From contig NZ_FCOI02000002.1 of assembly GCF_001544795.2 (NCBI RefSeq), positions 248,001 to 312,000 of the forward strand: a stretch of DNA of 64,000 nucleotides, written 5' to 3'. Under the pieces are notes generated by a model that did no database searches, was not told the origin of the DNA, and saw nothing but the letters and a program-made list of their open reading frames with translations. The position numbers and the translations under genes were made by a program. This stretch comes from Caballeronia temeraria. Its GTDB lineage: Bacteria; Pseudomonadota; Gammaproteobacteria; Burkholderiales; Burkholderiaceae. This document shows, one piece after another, positions 1 through 7,817 of this stretch (position 1 is the stretch's first letter; each line of letters starts with the position of its first letter).

Positions 1-917
1 TGAATCTGGTGGAACAGCATGAGCGGCAGCACGACCGCGCCGACGGCATGCGACGCGAAAATGACCTTCGCCATCGGAATGCCGGAGGCGAGACTCTTTT
101 TCGAGCCGCAGAAGATGATCGTGATCTGGTCCGCGCGGGAAAAGCCAAGGCGCTTGGCCGTGAATGCCGTAATAAACAGCGCGGCCGCCAGCAGCAGGAT
201 ATTGACCGCGAGCAGCCCCGCGAGCGTCGAGAGGGAGATCGAGTGCCAGATGCCTTCGTTGACGGCCTCGCTGAACGCGACATACACGACGAGCAGGATC
301 GAGCCCTGATCGACGAATTTGAGCAGCGCGCGATGCTTGTCGATCCATTTGCCGATAGCCGGCCGCAGCAATTGCCCCGCGATGAACGGCACGAGCAATT
401 GCAGCGTGATATTGCCCACCGTGTGCCACGGCGAGCCGGTCGTCGCGCCGTGATTGCTCACCACCAGCCCGACGAGCGCCGGCGTGATGAAAATGCCGAG
501 CAGGCTCGACGCGGACGCGCTGCAGACGGCTGCCGGCACGTTGCCCTTCGCCATCGACGTGAACGCAATGGACGATTGCACCGTGGACGGCAGCGTGCAA
601 AGGAACAGGATGCCGGTGTAGAGCGCGGGTGTGACGAGCGGCATCAGCACCGGCTTGAGCACGAGGCCGAGCAGCGGGAAGAGCGCGAAGGTGCTGAGCA
701 GCACGACCAGATGCAGCCGCCAGTGCGTCGCACCGGCCACGATCGCCTCGCGGGACAGCTTTGCTCCGTGCAGGAAGAACAGCAACCCGATGGCGACGTT
801 AGTGATCCAGTTGAACGCCACCGCCGCGCTGCCGCGGCACGGCAGAACGCTGGCGATGATGACAGTGCCGACAAGCGCCAGCGTGAAGTTGTCGGGAAGA
901 AGTTTGGGCCGTGCCAT
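1..917 (-). CDS. Bile acid:sodium symporter-like membrane protein (YfeH/SBF-like), 3' end outside window
   Basis: Translating the minus strand from the ATG at 917 gives a continuous hydrophobic protein of about 305 codons that runs off the left edge. It begins MARPKLLPDNFTLALVG and carries the segments LPSTVQSSIAFTSMAKGNVP and IFCGSKKSLASGMPMAKV, which are hallmarks of the SBF-like group (PF13593, YfeH type). Family members have about ten membrane helices and about 330 residues, so only the last few dozen residues are missing. The family is related to sodium/bile-acid symporters, but the substrate of the YfeH branch is not firmly known. It has no co-directional partner in the window, and an empty 0.5 kb stretch lies upstream. 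Confidence 0.88.
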   Translation of the reverse strand, partial: MARPKLLPDNFTLALVGTVIIASVLPCRGSAAVAFNWITNVAIGLLFFLHGAKLSREAIVAGATHWRLHLVVLLSTFALFPLLGLVLKPVLMPLVTPALYTGILFLCTLPSTVQSSIAFTSMAKGNVPAAVCSASASSLLGIFITPALVGLVVSNHGATTGSPWHTVGNITLQLLVPFIAGQLLRPAIGKWIDKHRALLKFVDQGSILLVVYVAFSEAVNEGIWHSISLSTLAGLLAVNILLLAAALFITAFTAKRLGFSRADQITIIFCGSKKSLASGIPMAKVIFASHAVGAVVLPLMLFHQI

Positions 918-1429
918 CAAAGGATCTCGTACCTGGACACGCCGGGCGCGCTGCGCGGCGTTGTGTGCGTCAAGTCAGGAAAAACCATGATTCTCGCTTG
1001 TACCCGATTAAATTGGCAAATTCATTTACTGGATCGATTGATTCCCGATGCGCATGAAAGCACGGTTTCCACCGCGCAGGCCGGAAGTTCGAGTCAGCAA
1101 CATTCGGGCCGGAAACCCGTCAATTTGGGCACCGGAGAATCATCAGACAAGCATAATTTTTCGTAACATGATTGGTGGTCCGAAACGGTCGGCAAACGCG
1201 AAAAACTCTGACGTAACATAGTGTTACAACCATCGAGCAGGCCTAACACTTTTTGGCTCGACTGCCGCCGCGGCTCGAAATAAATTGTTGAATACACCGG
1301 TTGGCGGGTTTTTGCATCACCCGATGCAATGGCTCGATTGTTCCGACTACGGCCGGTTGCCCGTCTGGATCGAAAGCCCTGCGCTTTCGTCGAGCGGGCG
1401 GGAATATCGTCGGACCAGGCTGTTTCGAC
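918..1429. other. Intergenic region without a recognised gene
   Basis: This holds the 5' flank of the symporter-like gene (minus) and of the small exported protein (plus). I see no convincing gene. An 8-mer, cgtaacat, occurs at 1162-1169 and again at 1212-1219, the second inside a short palindrome gtaac-N4-gttac (1213-1226). Either could be a protein-binding site, but nothing else supports it. Confidence 0.5.
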
Positions 1430-1798
1430 ATGGCGCTCATAAGCATTCGCAAGACTACCCGGCTTTTCGCATCCGCAGCGCTTGGCGCGCTCGCGGTGGC
1501 GGGTTCGCTTGCGCTTGCGGGGCCGCGCGTCGAGTGGCTGTCGTCGGCGGTATTCAACGATTCGGCGGCCAGCCGGCAATCGCTGCATTACACGCCGGTC
1601 GCCGCGAAAGACGGTTTGACGCCCGTGAGCGCCGAAGTCCGTCCCGGCCCGCGTGCCGATCAGGCGGTGCCCATGCGCGGCGCGGGTTCCATTCGCGCCG
1701 ACATCACGCGCTACAACGAAGAGCGCAGCCTTCCACGCCCGCCCGGGCGTCCAGCGGACGACGGCCGCGCGCCGGCGAACGGCAACTATCGCAACTGA
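1430..1798 (+). CDS. Small exported protein of unknown function
   Basis: This is a 122-residue protein. Starting at the ATG at 1430 gives a typical Sec signal: a basic n-region (MALISIRKTTR), a hydrophobic core rich in Ala/Leu to about residue 28, then a probable cleavage near ALAGP. The frame is open further upstream, but that part has no signal-peptide character. The mature part is Arg/Pro-rich with an ITRYNEERSLPRPPGRP stretch near the end and no domain I recognise. Similar short exported proteins are common in Burkholderia genomes. It sits alone between the symporter-like gene and the porin. Function cannot be assigned from sequence. Confidence 0.6.
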   Translation: MALISIRKTTRLFASAALGALAVAGSLALAGPRVEWLSSAVFNDSAASRQSLHYTPVAAKDGLTPVSAEVRPGPRADQAVPMRGAGSIRADITRYNEERSLPRPPGRPADDGRAPANGNYRN

Positions 1799-2302
1799 TC
1801 CCAGAGTCTCCCCGACACTTGGCTAACAGGCTCGGCCGTTTATCGCGCGGAACGAAAAACTATTGGCGCGTCTAGTTCCGCTGTCACGATGACGTAATCT
1901 CGCCACAGTTGCGCCTCCGATTCTCATCAGACATTCCGATCTTTTTTCCACGCAAGGACAATGCGCCTTGCGCGGGGAAATGCCGTTTTTCTTATTTCAA
2001 ACGCCTTTCGACGCCTGAAAACGCGCGCCCGCACTCGCTGTGCGTCGCGCCGGTCGTCGAATTGGCCGTCGCGAGTCTGAGGCGACGCGTCCCGATGAGT
2101 AGCCGGGCCAGGTGAGAAGTATCCGAACCGCTATACCCGTAATAACCAAAAACATTTTTGACCGGATAAATGGTCCGTAAAGATGGTGCCGCTCCACACG
2201 CGATGCCTCTTCGCCCACTAAACCGTTAGCCGGTCAGACGAGGCGAGCGCAACGCAACTCGCCCGCCAAGATTTCAATTTTCGACAAAGAACAGGAGAGT
2301 TC
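1799..2302. other. Porin upstream region
   Basis: About 500 bases with no credible gene. It should carry the porin promoter and 5' leader. The last 30 bases hold an AT-rich leader ending in the ribosome binding site aggaga at 2292-2297. A TTGACC at 2158-2163 resembles a -35 box, but no good -10 follows at 16-18 bases, so I do not call a promoter. The length suggests a regulated leader or binding sites for an OmpR-like regulator, which is inference only. Confidence 0.4.
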
Positions 2303-3412
2303 ATGAAGTCAACCGTCAACCGTGCGACGACTACGGTGAAAGCATCGGTCAAAGCCACCGCAGTCGCCGCAGCGATGCTCGGCCTTTTTGCCACGGGCGC
2401 GGCTCACGCGCAGTCGAGCGTTTCGCTGTACGGGCAGGTCGACGAATGGGTCGGCGCTCAGAAATTTCCGGGTGGTGATCGTGCGTGGAACGTGAGCGGC
2501 GGCGGTATGTCGACGTCATACTGGGGCTTGAAGGGCGCCGAAGATCTGGGCGGCGGCTACAAGGCCATCTTCACCTTGGAAAGCTTCTTCCGCGCGCAGA
2601 ACGGCCAGTACGGGCGCTTCCAGGGCGACACCTTCTTCGCGCGCAACTCGTACGTCGGCATTCAAGGTCCGATCGGCACGTTCACCGCCGGCCGCCTGAC
2701 GACGCAACTCTTCGTATCGACGATTCTGTTCAACCCGTTCGTCGACTCGTACGTCTTCTCGCCGATGGTCTACCACGTGTTCCTCGGCGCAGGCACGTTC
2801 CCGACGTATCGCACGGATCAGGGCGTGATCGGCGATTCGGGCTGGAACAACTCGGTCCAGTACACGTCGCCTGACTTCAACGGCCTGTCGGGCAGCGTGA
2901 TGTACAGCTTCGGCAATCAGGCGGGCGACGGCCGTTCGAAGAAGTACAGCGCGCAGTTCCTGTACTTCCACGGCCCGTTCGCGGCGACCGGCGTTTATCA
3001 GTACGTGAACTTCAACAACACGCCGGGCGATCTGACTTCGGTCGACGGCTTCGCGACGCCCGGCTACAAGAGCCAGAGCGTCGGCCAATTGGGCGCGTCG
3101 TATGACATGAAGTACGTCAAGTTCTTCGCGCAGTACATGTACACGAAGAACGACTACGAAGGTCCGGGCACGTTCCACGTCAACACCGGACAGGGCGGCG
3201 TGACGATTCCGGTCGGCCCGGGCACGGTGATGGCGTCGTATGCGTACTCGCGCAGCAACGGCGGCCTCGACCAGACGCACAAGAGCTGGGCGCTCGGCTA
3301 CGACTATCCGCTGTCGAAGCGCACCGACGTCTATGCCGCGTACCTGAACGACAAGTACACGGGCATGTCGACGGGCGATACCTTCGGCGTCGGCATCCGC
3401 GCGAAGTTCTAA
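2303..3412 (+). CDS. Gram-negative porin (Burkholderia OmpC-like)
   Basis: This 369-residue outer-membrane porin (Porin_4 / Gram-negative porin family) forms trimeric beta-barrels for diffusion of small hydrophilic solutes. A signal peptide of about 36 residues ends in GAAHA. The mature protein begins QSSVSLYGQVDEWVG, the usual 'SSVTLYGxxD' opening of beta-proteobacterial porins. It continues with alternating aromatic and Gly strands and ends in GIRAKF, with the terminal Phe needed for BAM-dependent insertion. The start at 2303 has a strong ribosome binding site (aggaga, spacing 5). It is monocistronic, with a perfect hairpin terminator right after it. Solute specificity cannot be told from sequence. 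Confidence 0.95.
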   Translation: MKSTVNRATTTVKASVKATAVAAAMLGLFATGAAHAQSSVSLYGQVDEWVGAQKFPGGDRAWNVSGGGMSTSYWGLKGAEDLGGGYKAIFTLESFFRAQNGQYGRFQGDTFFARNSYVGIQGPIGTFTAGRLTTQLFVSTILFNPFVDSYVFSPMVYHVFLGAGTFPTYRTDQGVIGDSGWNNSVQYTSPDFNGLSGSVMYSFGNQAGDGRSKKYSAQFLYFHGPFAATGVYQYVNFNNTPGDLTSVDGFATPGYKSQSVGQLGASYDMKYVKFFAQYMYTKNDYEGPGTFHVNTGQGGVTIPVGPGTVMASYAYSRSNGGLDQTHKSWALGYDYPLSKRTDVYAAYLNDKYTGMSTGDTFGVGIRAKF

Positions 3413-3431
3413 GCCGCGCGTCCGCCGGAAA

Positions 3432-3467
3432 GAAAACACCGCGCCTCGTGCGCGGTGTTTTCTTTTC
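3432..3467 (+). terminator. Rho-independent terminator of the porin
   Basis: A perfect 13-bp stem (3432-3444 with 3450-3462) around loop ctcgt is followed by a T-rich run (tcttttc). The 5' arm starts with GAAAA, so it can also end transcripts of the convergent nitronate monooxygenase on the minus strand. Confidence 0.9.
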
Positions 3468-3485
3468 GCACCGACCGAAAGAGCG

Positions 3486-4448
3486 TCAGCCGATCGCGAG
3501 GCGCGCTTTCGCGTCGTCGTATTCGCGCTTCAGGCGTCCGACCAGCTCCGCGACGCTCGGCACGTCTTCCATCAGGCCGACGCCCTGGCCCGCGCCCCAG
3601 ATGTCCTTCCACGCTTTCGCCTTGCTCGTGCCTTCGGCGAAGTTCATCGCGGTTTTATCGGAGAGCGGCAGCGCGTCCGGATCGAGCCCCGCATTGACGA
3701 TGCTCTCGCGGATGTAATTGCCATGCACGCCCGTGAAGAGGTTCGTGTAGACGATGTCGGCGGCGGTCGCATCGACGATCGCGCGCTTGTAGTCGTCCAG
3801 CGCGTGCGCTTCCTTCGTCGCGATGAAACGCGTGCCCATGTAGGCGAGATCCGCGCCCATCGCTTGCGCCGCGAGAATCGAGCCGCCATTGGCGATGGCG
3901 CCCGAGAGCACGATCGGGCCGTCGAACATGCGCCGCACTTCGCCGACGAGCGCGAACGGCGACGTCGTTCCCGCGTGACCGCCCGCGCCCGCCGCGACGA
4001 GAATCAGGCCGTCGACGCCCGCTTCGAGCGCCTTCTGCGCGTGCCGCAGATTGATGACGTCGTGCAGCACGATGCCGCCGTACGAATGCACCGCGTCGAT
4101 CATCTCCCTGACCGGCGCGCGCAGGCTCGTGATGAAGATCGGCACCTTGTGCTCGACGCACACGCGCACGTCCTGTTCGAGCCGCGCGTTCGACTGATGC
4201 ACGATCTGATTGACTGCGATCGGTCCGATCACGGCATCCGGATGCGCCGCTTTGTGCGCCGCAAGCTCGCTCTGAATCTGCGTGAGCCATTCGTCGAGCA
4301 TTTCGGCGGGACGCGCGTTCAGCGCCGGAAACGAACCGACGATGCCCGCCTTGCATTGCGCGAGCACGAGTTCCGGATAGCTGACGATGAACATCGGCGA
4401 GCCGACGACGGGCAGTGCGAGGTGCTGCAAGATGGCGGGCAGGGCCAT
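3486..4448 (-). CDS. Nitronate monooxygenase (2-nitropropane dioxygenase family)
   Basis: This 320-residue FMN-dependent TIM-barrel enzyme of the NMO/NPD family (PF03060) would oxidise alkyl nitronates such as propionate-3-nitronate to carbonyl compounds and nitrite. Visible family features are the N-terminal PVVGSPMFIVSYPELVLAQC, the phosphate-binding Gly-rich part VAAGAGGHAGTTSPFAL near residues 152-168 and GADLAYMGTRFIAT around 220. The start ATG at 4448 has ribosome binding site aggag. It is transcribed alone, divergently from the dehalogenase-like gene, and the 260-base gap between them carries a perfect 18-bp palindrome. Some family members act as enoyl reductases, so the exact substrate is open. 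Confidence 0.9.
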   Translation of the reverse strand: MALPAILQHLALPVVGSPMFIVSYPELVLAQCKAGIVGSFPALNARPAEMLDEWLTQIQSELAAHKAAHPDAVIGPIAVNQIVHQSNARLEQDVRVCVEHKVPIFITSLRAPVREMIDAVHSYGGIVLHDVINLRHAQKALEAGVDGLILVAAGAGGHAGTTSPFALVGEVRRMFDGPIVLSGAIANGGSILAAQAMGADLAYMGTRFIATKEAHALDDYKRAIVDATAADIVYTNLFTGVHGNYIRESIVNAGLDPDALPLSDKTAMNFAEGTSKAKAWKDIWGAGQGVGLMEDVPSVAELVGRLKREYDDAKARLAIG

Positions 4449-4553
4449 GTCACGAATCTCCTGAGTGTGTCCGGGCAGCGTTCAAATCATTCTAGAAACT
4501 GGCGCCCGATTCGGCACGCACGATCATTTTCCGGAAAGCGCGGGCATTCGACT

Positions 4554-4571
4554 ATCGAACGATCGTTCGAT
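4554..4571. promoter_or_regulatory. Perfect 18-bp palindrome, probable operator
   Basis: The sequence atcgaacgatcgttcgat reads the same on both strands. It lies between two divergent genes (nitronate monooxygenase, start 4448; dehalogenase-like hydrolase, start 4711). Palindromes of the form CGAACG-N2-CGTTCG are typical TetR-family operators, but no TetR gene is present in the window, so the regulator would act in trans. Its function is inferred from symmetry and position. Confidence 0.5.
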
Positions 4572-4710
4572 TATAGGCGCGGCGCCATTTTTGAGATATC
4601 CGCCATTTCCCGAGGAAGTATTCGGTTTCGAGGTTTGCGGGGCCGCCGCGCGCCGGCGAGCGGGTGCGCGCGCCTACAATGATCCGCAACGCCACGAACA
4701 AGAAAACACC

Positions 4711-5613
4711 ATGTCCTTCGGAGACTACGAATCCTTTCGGGTCAATGCCGGCGCCGATGCCGGGGGCGTCGAAATCGTCGGAATGAAAGGGGGTGACGGG
4801 CCGCCGTTGCTGCTCCTGCACGGTCATCCGCAGACGCACGAAATCTGGCACAAATGCGCCGCCGATCTCGCGAAACACTTCACCGTGATCGCCACCGATT
4901 TGCGCGGCTACGGCGCCTCGGGCAAACCGAAGAGCGACGCGCGCCACACGCCGTATTCGAAACGCGCGATGGCCGCCGATCAGGTCGCGGTGATGCGCCA
5001 CTTCGGCTTCGAGCGCTTTCTCGTGTGCGCGCACGATCGCGGCGCGCGCGTCGCGCATCGGATGGCGATGGATTTCCCCGATGCCGTCGATCGCCTGATG
5101 CTGCTCGATATCGCCCCGACGCTCGCGATGTACGAAGCCACCGACCGCGAATTCGCGACCGCGTATTTCCACTGGTTTCTGCTGATTCAGCCGTCGCCGC
5201 TGCCGGAGTTGCTGATCGGCGGCAATCCGAATGCGTATATCGATCGCGTGATGGGCAATCGGCACGCGGGGCTCGCGCCGTTCGCGCCGCACGCGTTGCA
5301 GGCGTATCGCGACGCGCTGGCATCGCCGGGTGCGATTTTCGCGATGTGCGAGGACTATCGCGCGGCGGCGGGCATCGACCTGGAACACGACCGCGCCGAT
5401 CTCGAACGCGGCATGAAGATCGCGTGTCCGCTGCGCGTGTTGTGGGGCGCGGAAGGCGTGATCGAAAAATGCTTCGATGCGCTCGAAGCATGGCGGCGCG
5501 TCGCGCGCGACGTGAGCGGCCGCGCGCTGCCGTGCGGGCATTACATTCCCGAGGAGCAGCCCGACATGCTGCTCGCGGAAATGCTCGCGTTCTTCGAGGC
5601 CGATGCGCCTTGA
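4711..5613 (+). CDS. Haloacetate (fluoroacetate) dehalogenase-like alpha/beta hydrolase
   Basis: This 300-residue alpha/beta hydrolase closely matches the fluoroacetate dehalogenase pattern. Visible are the oxyanion-hole motif LHGHPQTHEIW, nucleophile Asp109 in CAHDRGARVAHR, Arg110 and Arg113 (which bind the substrate carboxylate in the characterised enzymes), Asp133 (LLDIAPT), His154-Trp155 (FHWF), Tyr216 and base His277 (CGHYIPEE). Known family members hydrolyse the C-F or C-Cl bond of haloacetates to glycolate. The frame is open upstream to 4465, but conserved sequence begins after the ATG at 4711, so I take that start. It is single, divergent from the nitronate monooxygenase, with a hairpin terminator downstream. 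An epoxide-hydrolase-like role is the main alternative. Confidence 0.88.
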   Translation: MSFGDYESFRVNAGADAGGVEIVGMKGGDGPPLLLLHGHPQTHEIWHKCAADLAKHFTVIATDLRGYGASGKPKSDARHTPYSKRAMAADQVAVMRHFGFERFLVCAHDRGARVAHRMAMDFPDAVDRLMLLDIAPTLAMYEATDREFATAYFHWFLLIQPSPLPELLIGGNPNAYIDRVMGNRHAGLAPFAPHALQAYRDALASPGAIFAMCEDYRAAAGIDLEHDRADLERGMKIACPLRVLWGAEGVIEKCFDALEAWRRVARDVSGRALPCGHYIPEEQPDMLLAEMLAFFEADAP

Positions 5614-5741
5614 AACCCGCGCCGGCATTGGGTCTTACGCGGATTCAGGTGGCCGTTAAAGATTTGTAGGGAAAGCACCGATGCACGTGAAATAGTGTCG
5701 CGCTACGATACGCTGGACGTTGATCACGTCCATATGATTCC

Positions 5742-5778
5742 GCCGCTTGCCGTAGCTGACAAGCGGCTTTCTTTTTGT
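5742..5778 (+). terminator. Terminator downstream of the dehalogenase-like gene
   Basis: An 8-bp stem gccgcttg / caagcggc (5742-5749 and 5760-5767) is followed by tttcttttt. It is oriented for the plus-strand hydrolase and sits just before the end of the convergent MBL-fold gene. Confidence 0.8.
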
Positions 5779-5790
5779 GCGCCGCGCGCT

Positions 5791-6714
5791 TCACGCCGCC
5801 GACACGGTCTCGCCGCTCACGGTCACCGAACCGCCGCGCGCCAGTTCCCCGACAATTTTTTCGATGAGCACGCGACGCTCGCCCGATGGCGCGAGCGCGT
5901 CGGCGGCGGCACGCATGGCGCGTGCGTGCGTGGTCATCGCGACGAGCGCGTCGAGCGTCATCGTGCGGACTTCCATCAGCTTGAAGACGATCAGCACCTT
6001 GAGCGCGTTTTTCGCGTTGCGCGCGGGATCGGCCTGCAGATAATCGAGCCGCGACGAGGCGACGTCGAGCGCGCGGGCGACATCGGTGAAGGGCGCGCCG
6101 TGGCCGGGAATCACGATATCGATATCGAGTGTCGAAATCAGTTCGAGCACCGCGCGCTCTTCCGCGAAACCGCTGTCGCCTTCCAGTTCGGGAAAGATCA
6201 CGCCGAAGCCGTTTTCCCACAACGCGTCCGCGCTGATGAGCACGCGCGTCTCGGGACAGTGGAGCATCAGCGAATGCGGATCGTGGCCGGGCGCGCCGAG
6301 CACGTTCCAGTCGAAGCCGCCGAGCGCGAGCGTCGCGCCGTGCTCGATCGTGCCCGTGAAATCGAAGCGGTCGCAGCGCTGGCCGGTCGCGCGAAAGGTG
6401 AGCGCGTCTTCGTCCCACGCGCGCACGGCGTGCGCCTCGCTCGCGGGAATCAGCGTGTCGCACGCGTACGTCTGCTGAAGCAGCGCGTTGCCGCCGCAAT
6501 GATCCGAATGCAGATGCGTATTGACGATCAGATCGAGCGCGCGCGCGCCGAGCGTCCGCTTCACGAGCGCGAGCGTTTGCGGCGCGTGCGATGCGTAGCC
6601 TGTATCGACGATCGCGGTGCCTTCGGCGCTTGCGAACAGCACGTTGTTCGACGAGAGCCAGCCGCGCTCGAATACCGTCATCGACTCGGGAAGCGACTCG
6701 GGAAGCGTTTTCAC
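5791..6714 (-). CDS. MBL-fold metallo-hydrolase
   Basis: This 307-residue metallo-beta-lactamase-fold hydrolase has the zinc motif HLHSDHCGG (HxHxDH) in its N-terminal third, a later His/Asp set (PGHDPHSL, VIPGHGAPF) and a C-terminal helical region. The sequence resembles the general MBL hydrolase group next to glyoxalase II rather than a lactamase. The substrate is unknown. I take the GTG at 6714 because its GTGA overlaps the stop of the preceding gene, typical of coupled translation; an ATG 11 codons later (MTVFERGW) is the alternative. It is the last gene of the nine-gene run that begins with bioA. Confidence 0.85.
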   Translation of the reverse strand: MKTLPESLPESMTVFERGWLSSNNVLFASAEGTAIVDTGYASHAPQTLALVKRTLGARALDLIVNTHLHSDHCGGNALLQQTYACDTLIPASEAHAVRAWDEDALTFRATGQRCDRFDFTGTIEHGATLALGGFDWNVLGAPGHDPHSLMLHCPETRVLISADALWENGFGVIFPELEGDSGFAEERAVLELISTLDIDIVIPGHGAPFTDVARALDVASSRLDYLQADPARNAKNALKVLIVFKLMEVRTMTLDALVAMTTHARAMRAAADALAPSGERRVLIEKIVGELARGGSVTVSGETVSAA

Positions 6715-7307
6715 GCGGGTTGCTCCAGCGGCATCACGACGATGGTCGCCGTCGCCTTCATCACCGTCTCGCCGAGCTGATTGCGCGCGCCGCCTTCGAG
6801 CTTCACGAGATCGCCGTTCAGGCTCGCTTTCCACTTCGCTTCGGTGACGCGCCAGGACATCGTGAGCACGTCGTGCGCCTTCACCGCACGCGTCAGCCGG
6901 ATGCCGAATTCCAGCCCGAGCGGCTGCGCGTATTGCGAGAAATGCGCGGCGAGCATCGCCATCAGATGCGCGGTGGGCTGCGTGCCCGATGCGATCAGCG
7001 TTCCGAAACGGCTCGCGCGCGCATAGGCGTCGTCGTGATGCAAGGGGTTGAGATCGTTGACGAGCGTCGCGAAATGCCTGATCGAATCGGGCGGCAACGC
7101 GAGCGTCGCTTCGAACGATTCGCCGATCGTCACGACGCGCGCGCCCTGACGACGGCTCTCGACGCGCGCGAGCACCGCGCGTTTCGCGTCATCGTCATAG
7201 GCGGACCACGACGCGATTTCGTCGATGGTGCGAAAGCAGCCGTCGCAAAAGCCCGTTTCCGGATTCATGCGGCACACGTCGACGCACGGCGACGCCACGC
7301 CGGTCAT
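6711..7307 (-). CDS. DUF1289 domain fused to a MaoC-like hot-dog domain
   Basis: This 198-residue protein has two recognisable parts. Residues 1-60 are a DUF1289 zinc-finger-like module with a four-Cys pattern (PCVDVCRMNPETGFCDGCFRT) and the family's 'I.(E/W)..WS' helix. Residues from about 75 to the end are a MaoC/(R)-hydratase-like hot-dog fold with LNPLHHDDAYARASRFGTLIASG, the segment that holds the hydratase Asp/His pair. DUF1289 proteins are normally stand-alone and 60-80 residues long. The start at 7307 overlaps the previous stop (ATGA), and its own stop overlaps the next start (GTGA), so it is tightly coupled. An enoyl-CoA hydratase-like activity is inferred, not shown. Confidence 0.8.
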   Translation of the reverse strand: MTGVASPCVDVCRMNPETGFCDGCFRTIDEIASWSAYDDDAKRAVLARVESRRQGARVVTIGESFEATLALPPDSIRHFATLVNDLNPLHHDDAYARASRFGTLIASGTQPTAHLMAMLAAHFSQYAQPLGLEFGIRLTRAVKAHDVLTMSWRVTEAKWKASLNGDLVKLEGGARNQLGETVMKATATIVVMPLEQPA

Positions 7308-7801
7308 GACTCCGCGGTCTCGCGCAACGCGACATCCGCGACCGGCGCGCCGGTCAGCTCGATCAGCTCCTGCGGCGACAAGTTGAACACCGCGTGCGGA
7401 TGCCCGGCCGCGGCCCACAGGCTTTCGAGCGCGAGCAAGTCTTCGTCGATGAGCGTGACGGGCGTGACCGCATGGCCAATCGGGCACACGCCGCCGATCG
7501 CGTAGCCGGTCTTCTCGCGCACGAACTTCGCGTCCGCGCGCGCCAGAGGGCCGACGCGCGCCGCGACCTTCGCTTCGTCGACGCGATTCGCGCCGCTCGC
7601 GATCACGAGCACGGGCGCGTCATCCTTCTTGCGGCGAAAGAGAATGGACTTGGCGATCTGCGCGACCGCGCAGCCGAGGCCGGCCGCCGCTTCCGCCGAT
7701 GTCTTGCCGGTTTCGGGCAGCATCACGACGTCATGCGGATGGCCGCGTTCCTTCAACAAAAGCGCGACGCGGCGCGCGGAATCGGGTAACTGATCGATCA
7801 T
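7304..7801 (-). CDS. YbaK/EbsC-family aminoacyl-tRNA deacylase
   Basis: This 165-residue protein of the YbaK/ProX editing-domain family (PF04073) removes wrongly attached amino acids from tRNA. Features are TGKTSAEAAAGLGCAVAQIAK, the conserved lysine region SILFRRKKD, and the GYAIGGVCPIGH loop, which is the family signature 'G...GGv.PfG'. The start MIDQLPDSARR at 7801 is preferred over an upstream in-frame codon because conserved sequence starts there. It lies 16 bases after the HMG-CoA lyase gene and overlaps the next gene by ATGA. Which amino acid is cleared (Cys/Pro, Ala) cannot be read from sequence. Confidence 0.88.
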   Translation of the reverse strand: MIDQLPDSARRVALLLKERGHPHDVVMLPETGKTSAEAAAGLGCAVAQIAKSILFRRKKDDAPVLVIASGANRVDEAKVAARVGPLARADAKFVREKTGYAIGGVCPIGHAVTPVTLIDEDLLALESLWAAAGHPHAVFNLSPQELIELTGAPVADVALRETAES

Positions 7802-7817
7802 CGTTTTCCTTTGCTGT

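Noticed and set aside
9..1166. A 385-residue plus-strand frame at the left edge
   Set aside because: It mirrors the symporter-like gene on the minus strand, whose translation shows membrane helices and family motifs.
1094..1588. A minus-strand frame of 164 residues
   Set aside because: It overlaps the exported-protein gene in antisense and shows no start signal or domain.
2158..2183. Candidate porin promoter with TTGACC
   Set aside because: The best -10-like sequence is only 14 bases away, outside the workable range.
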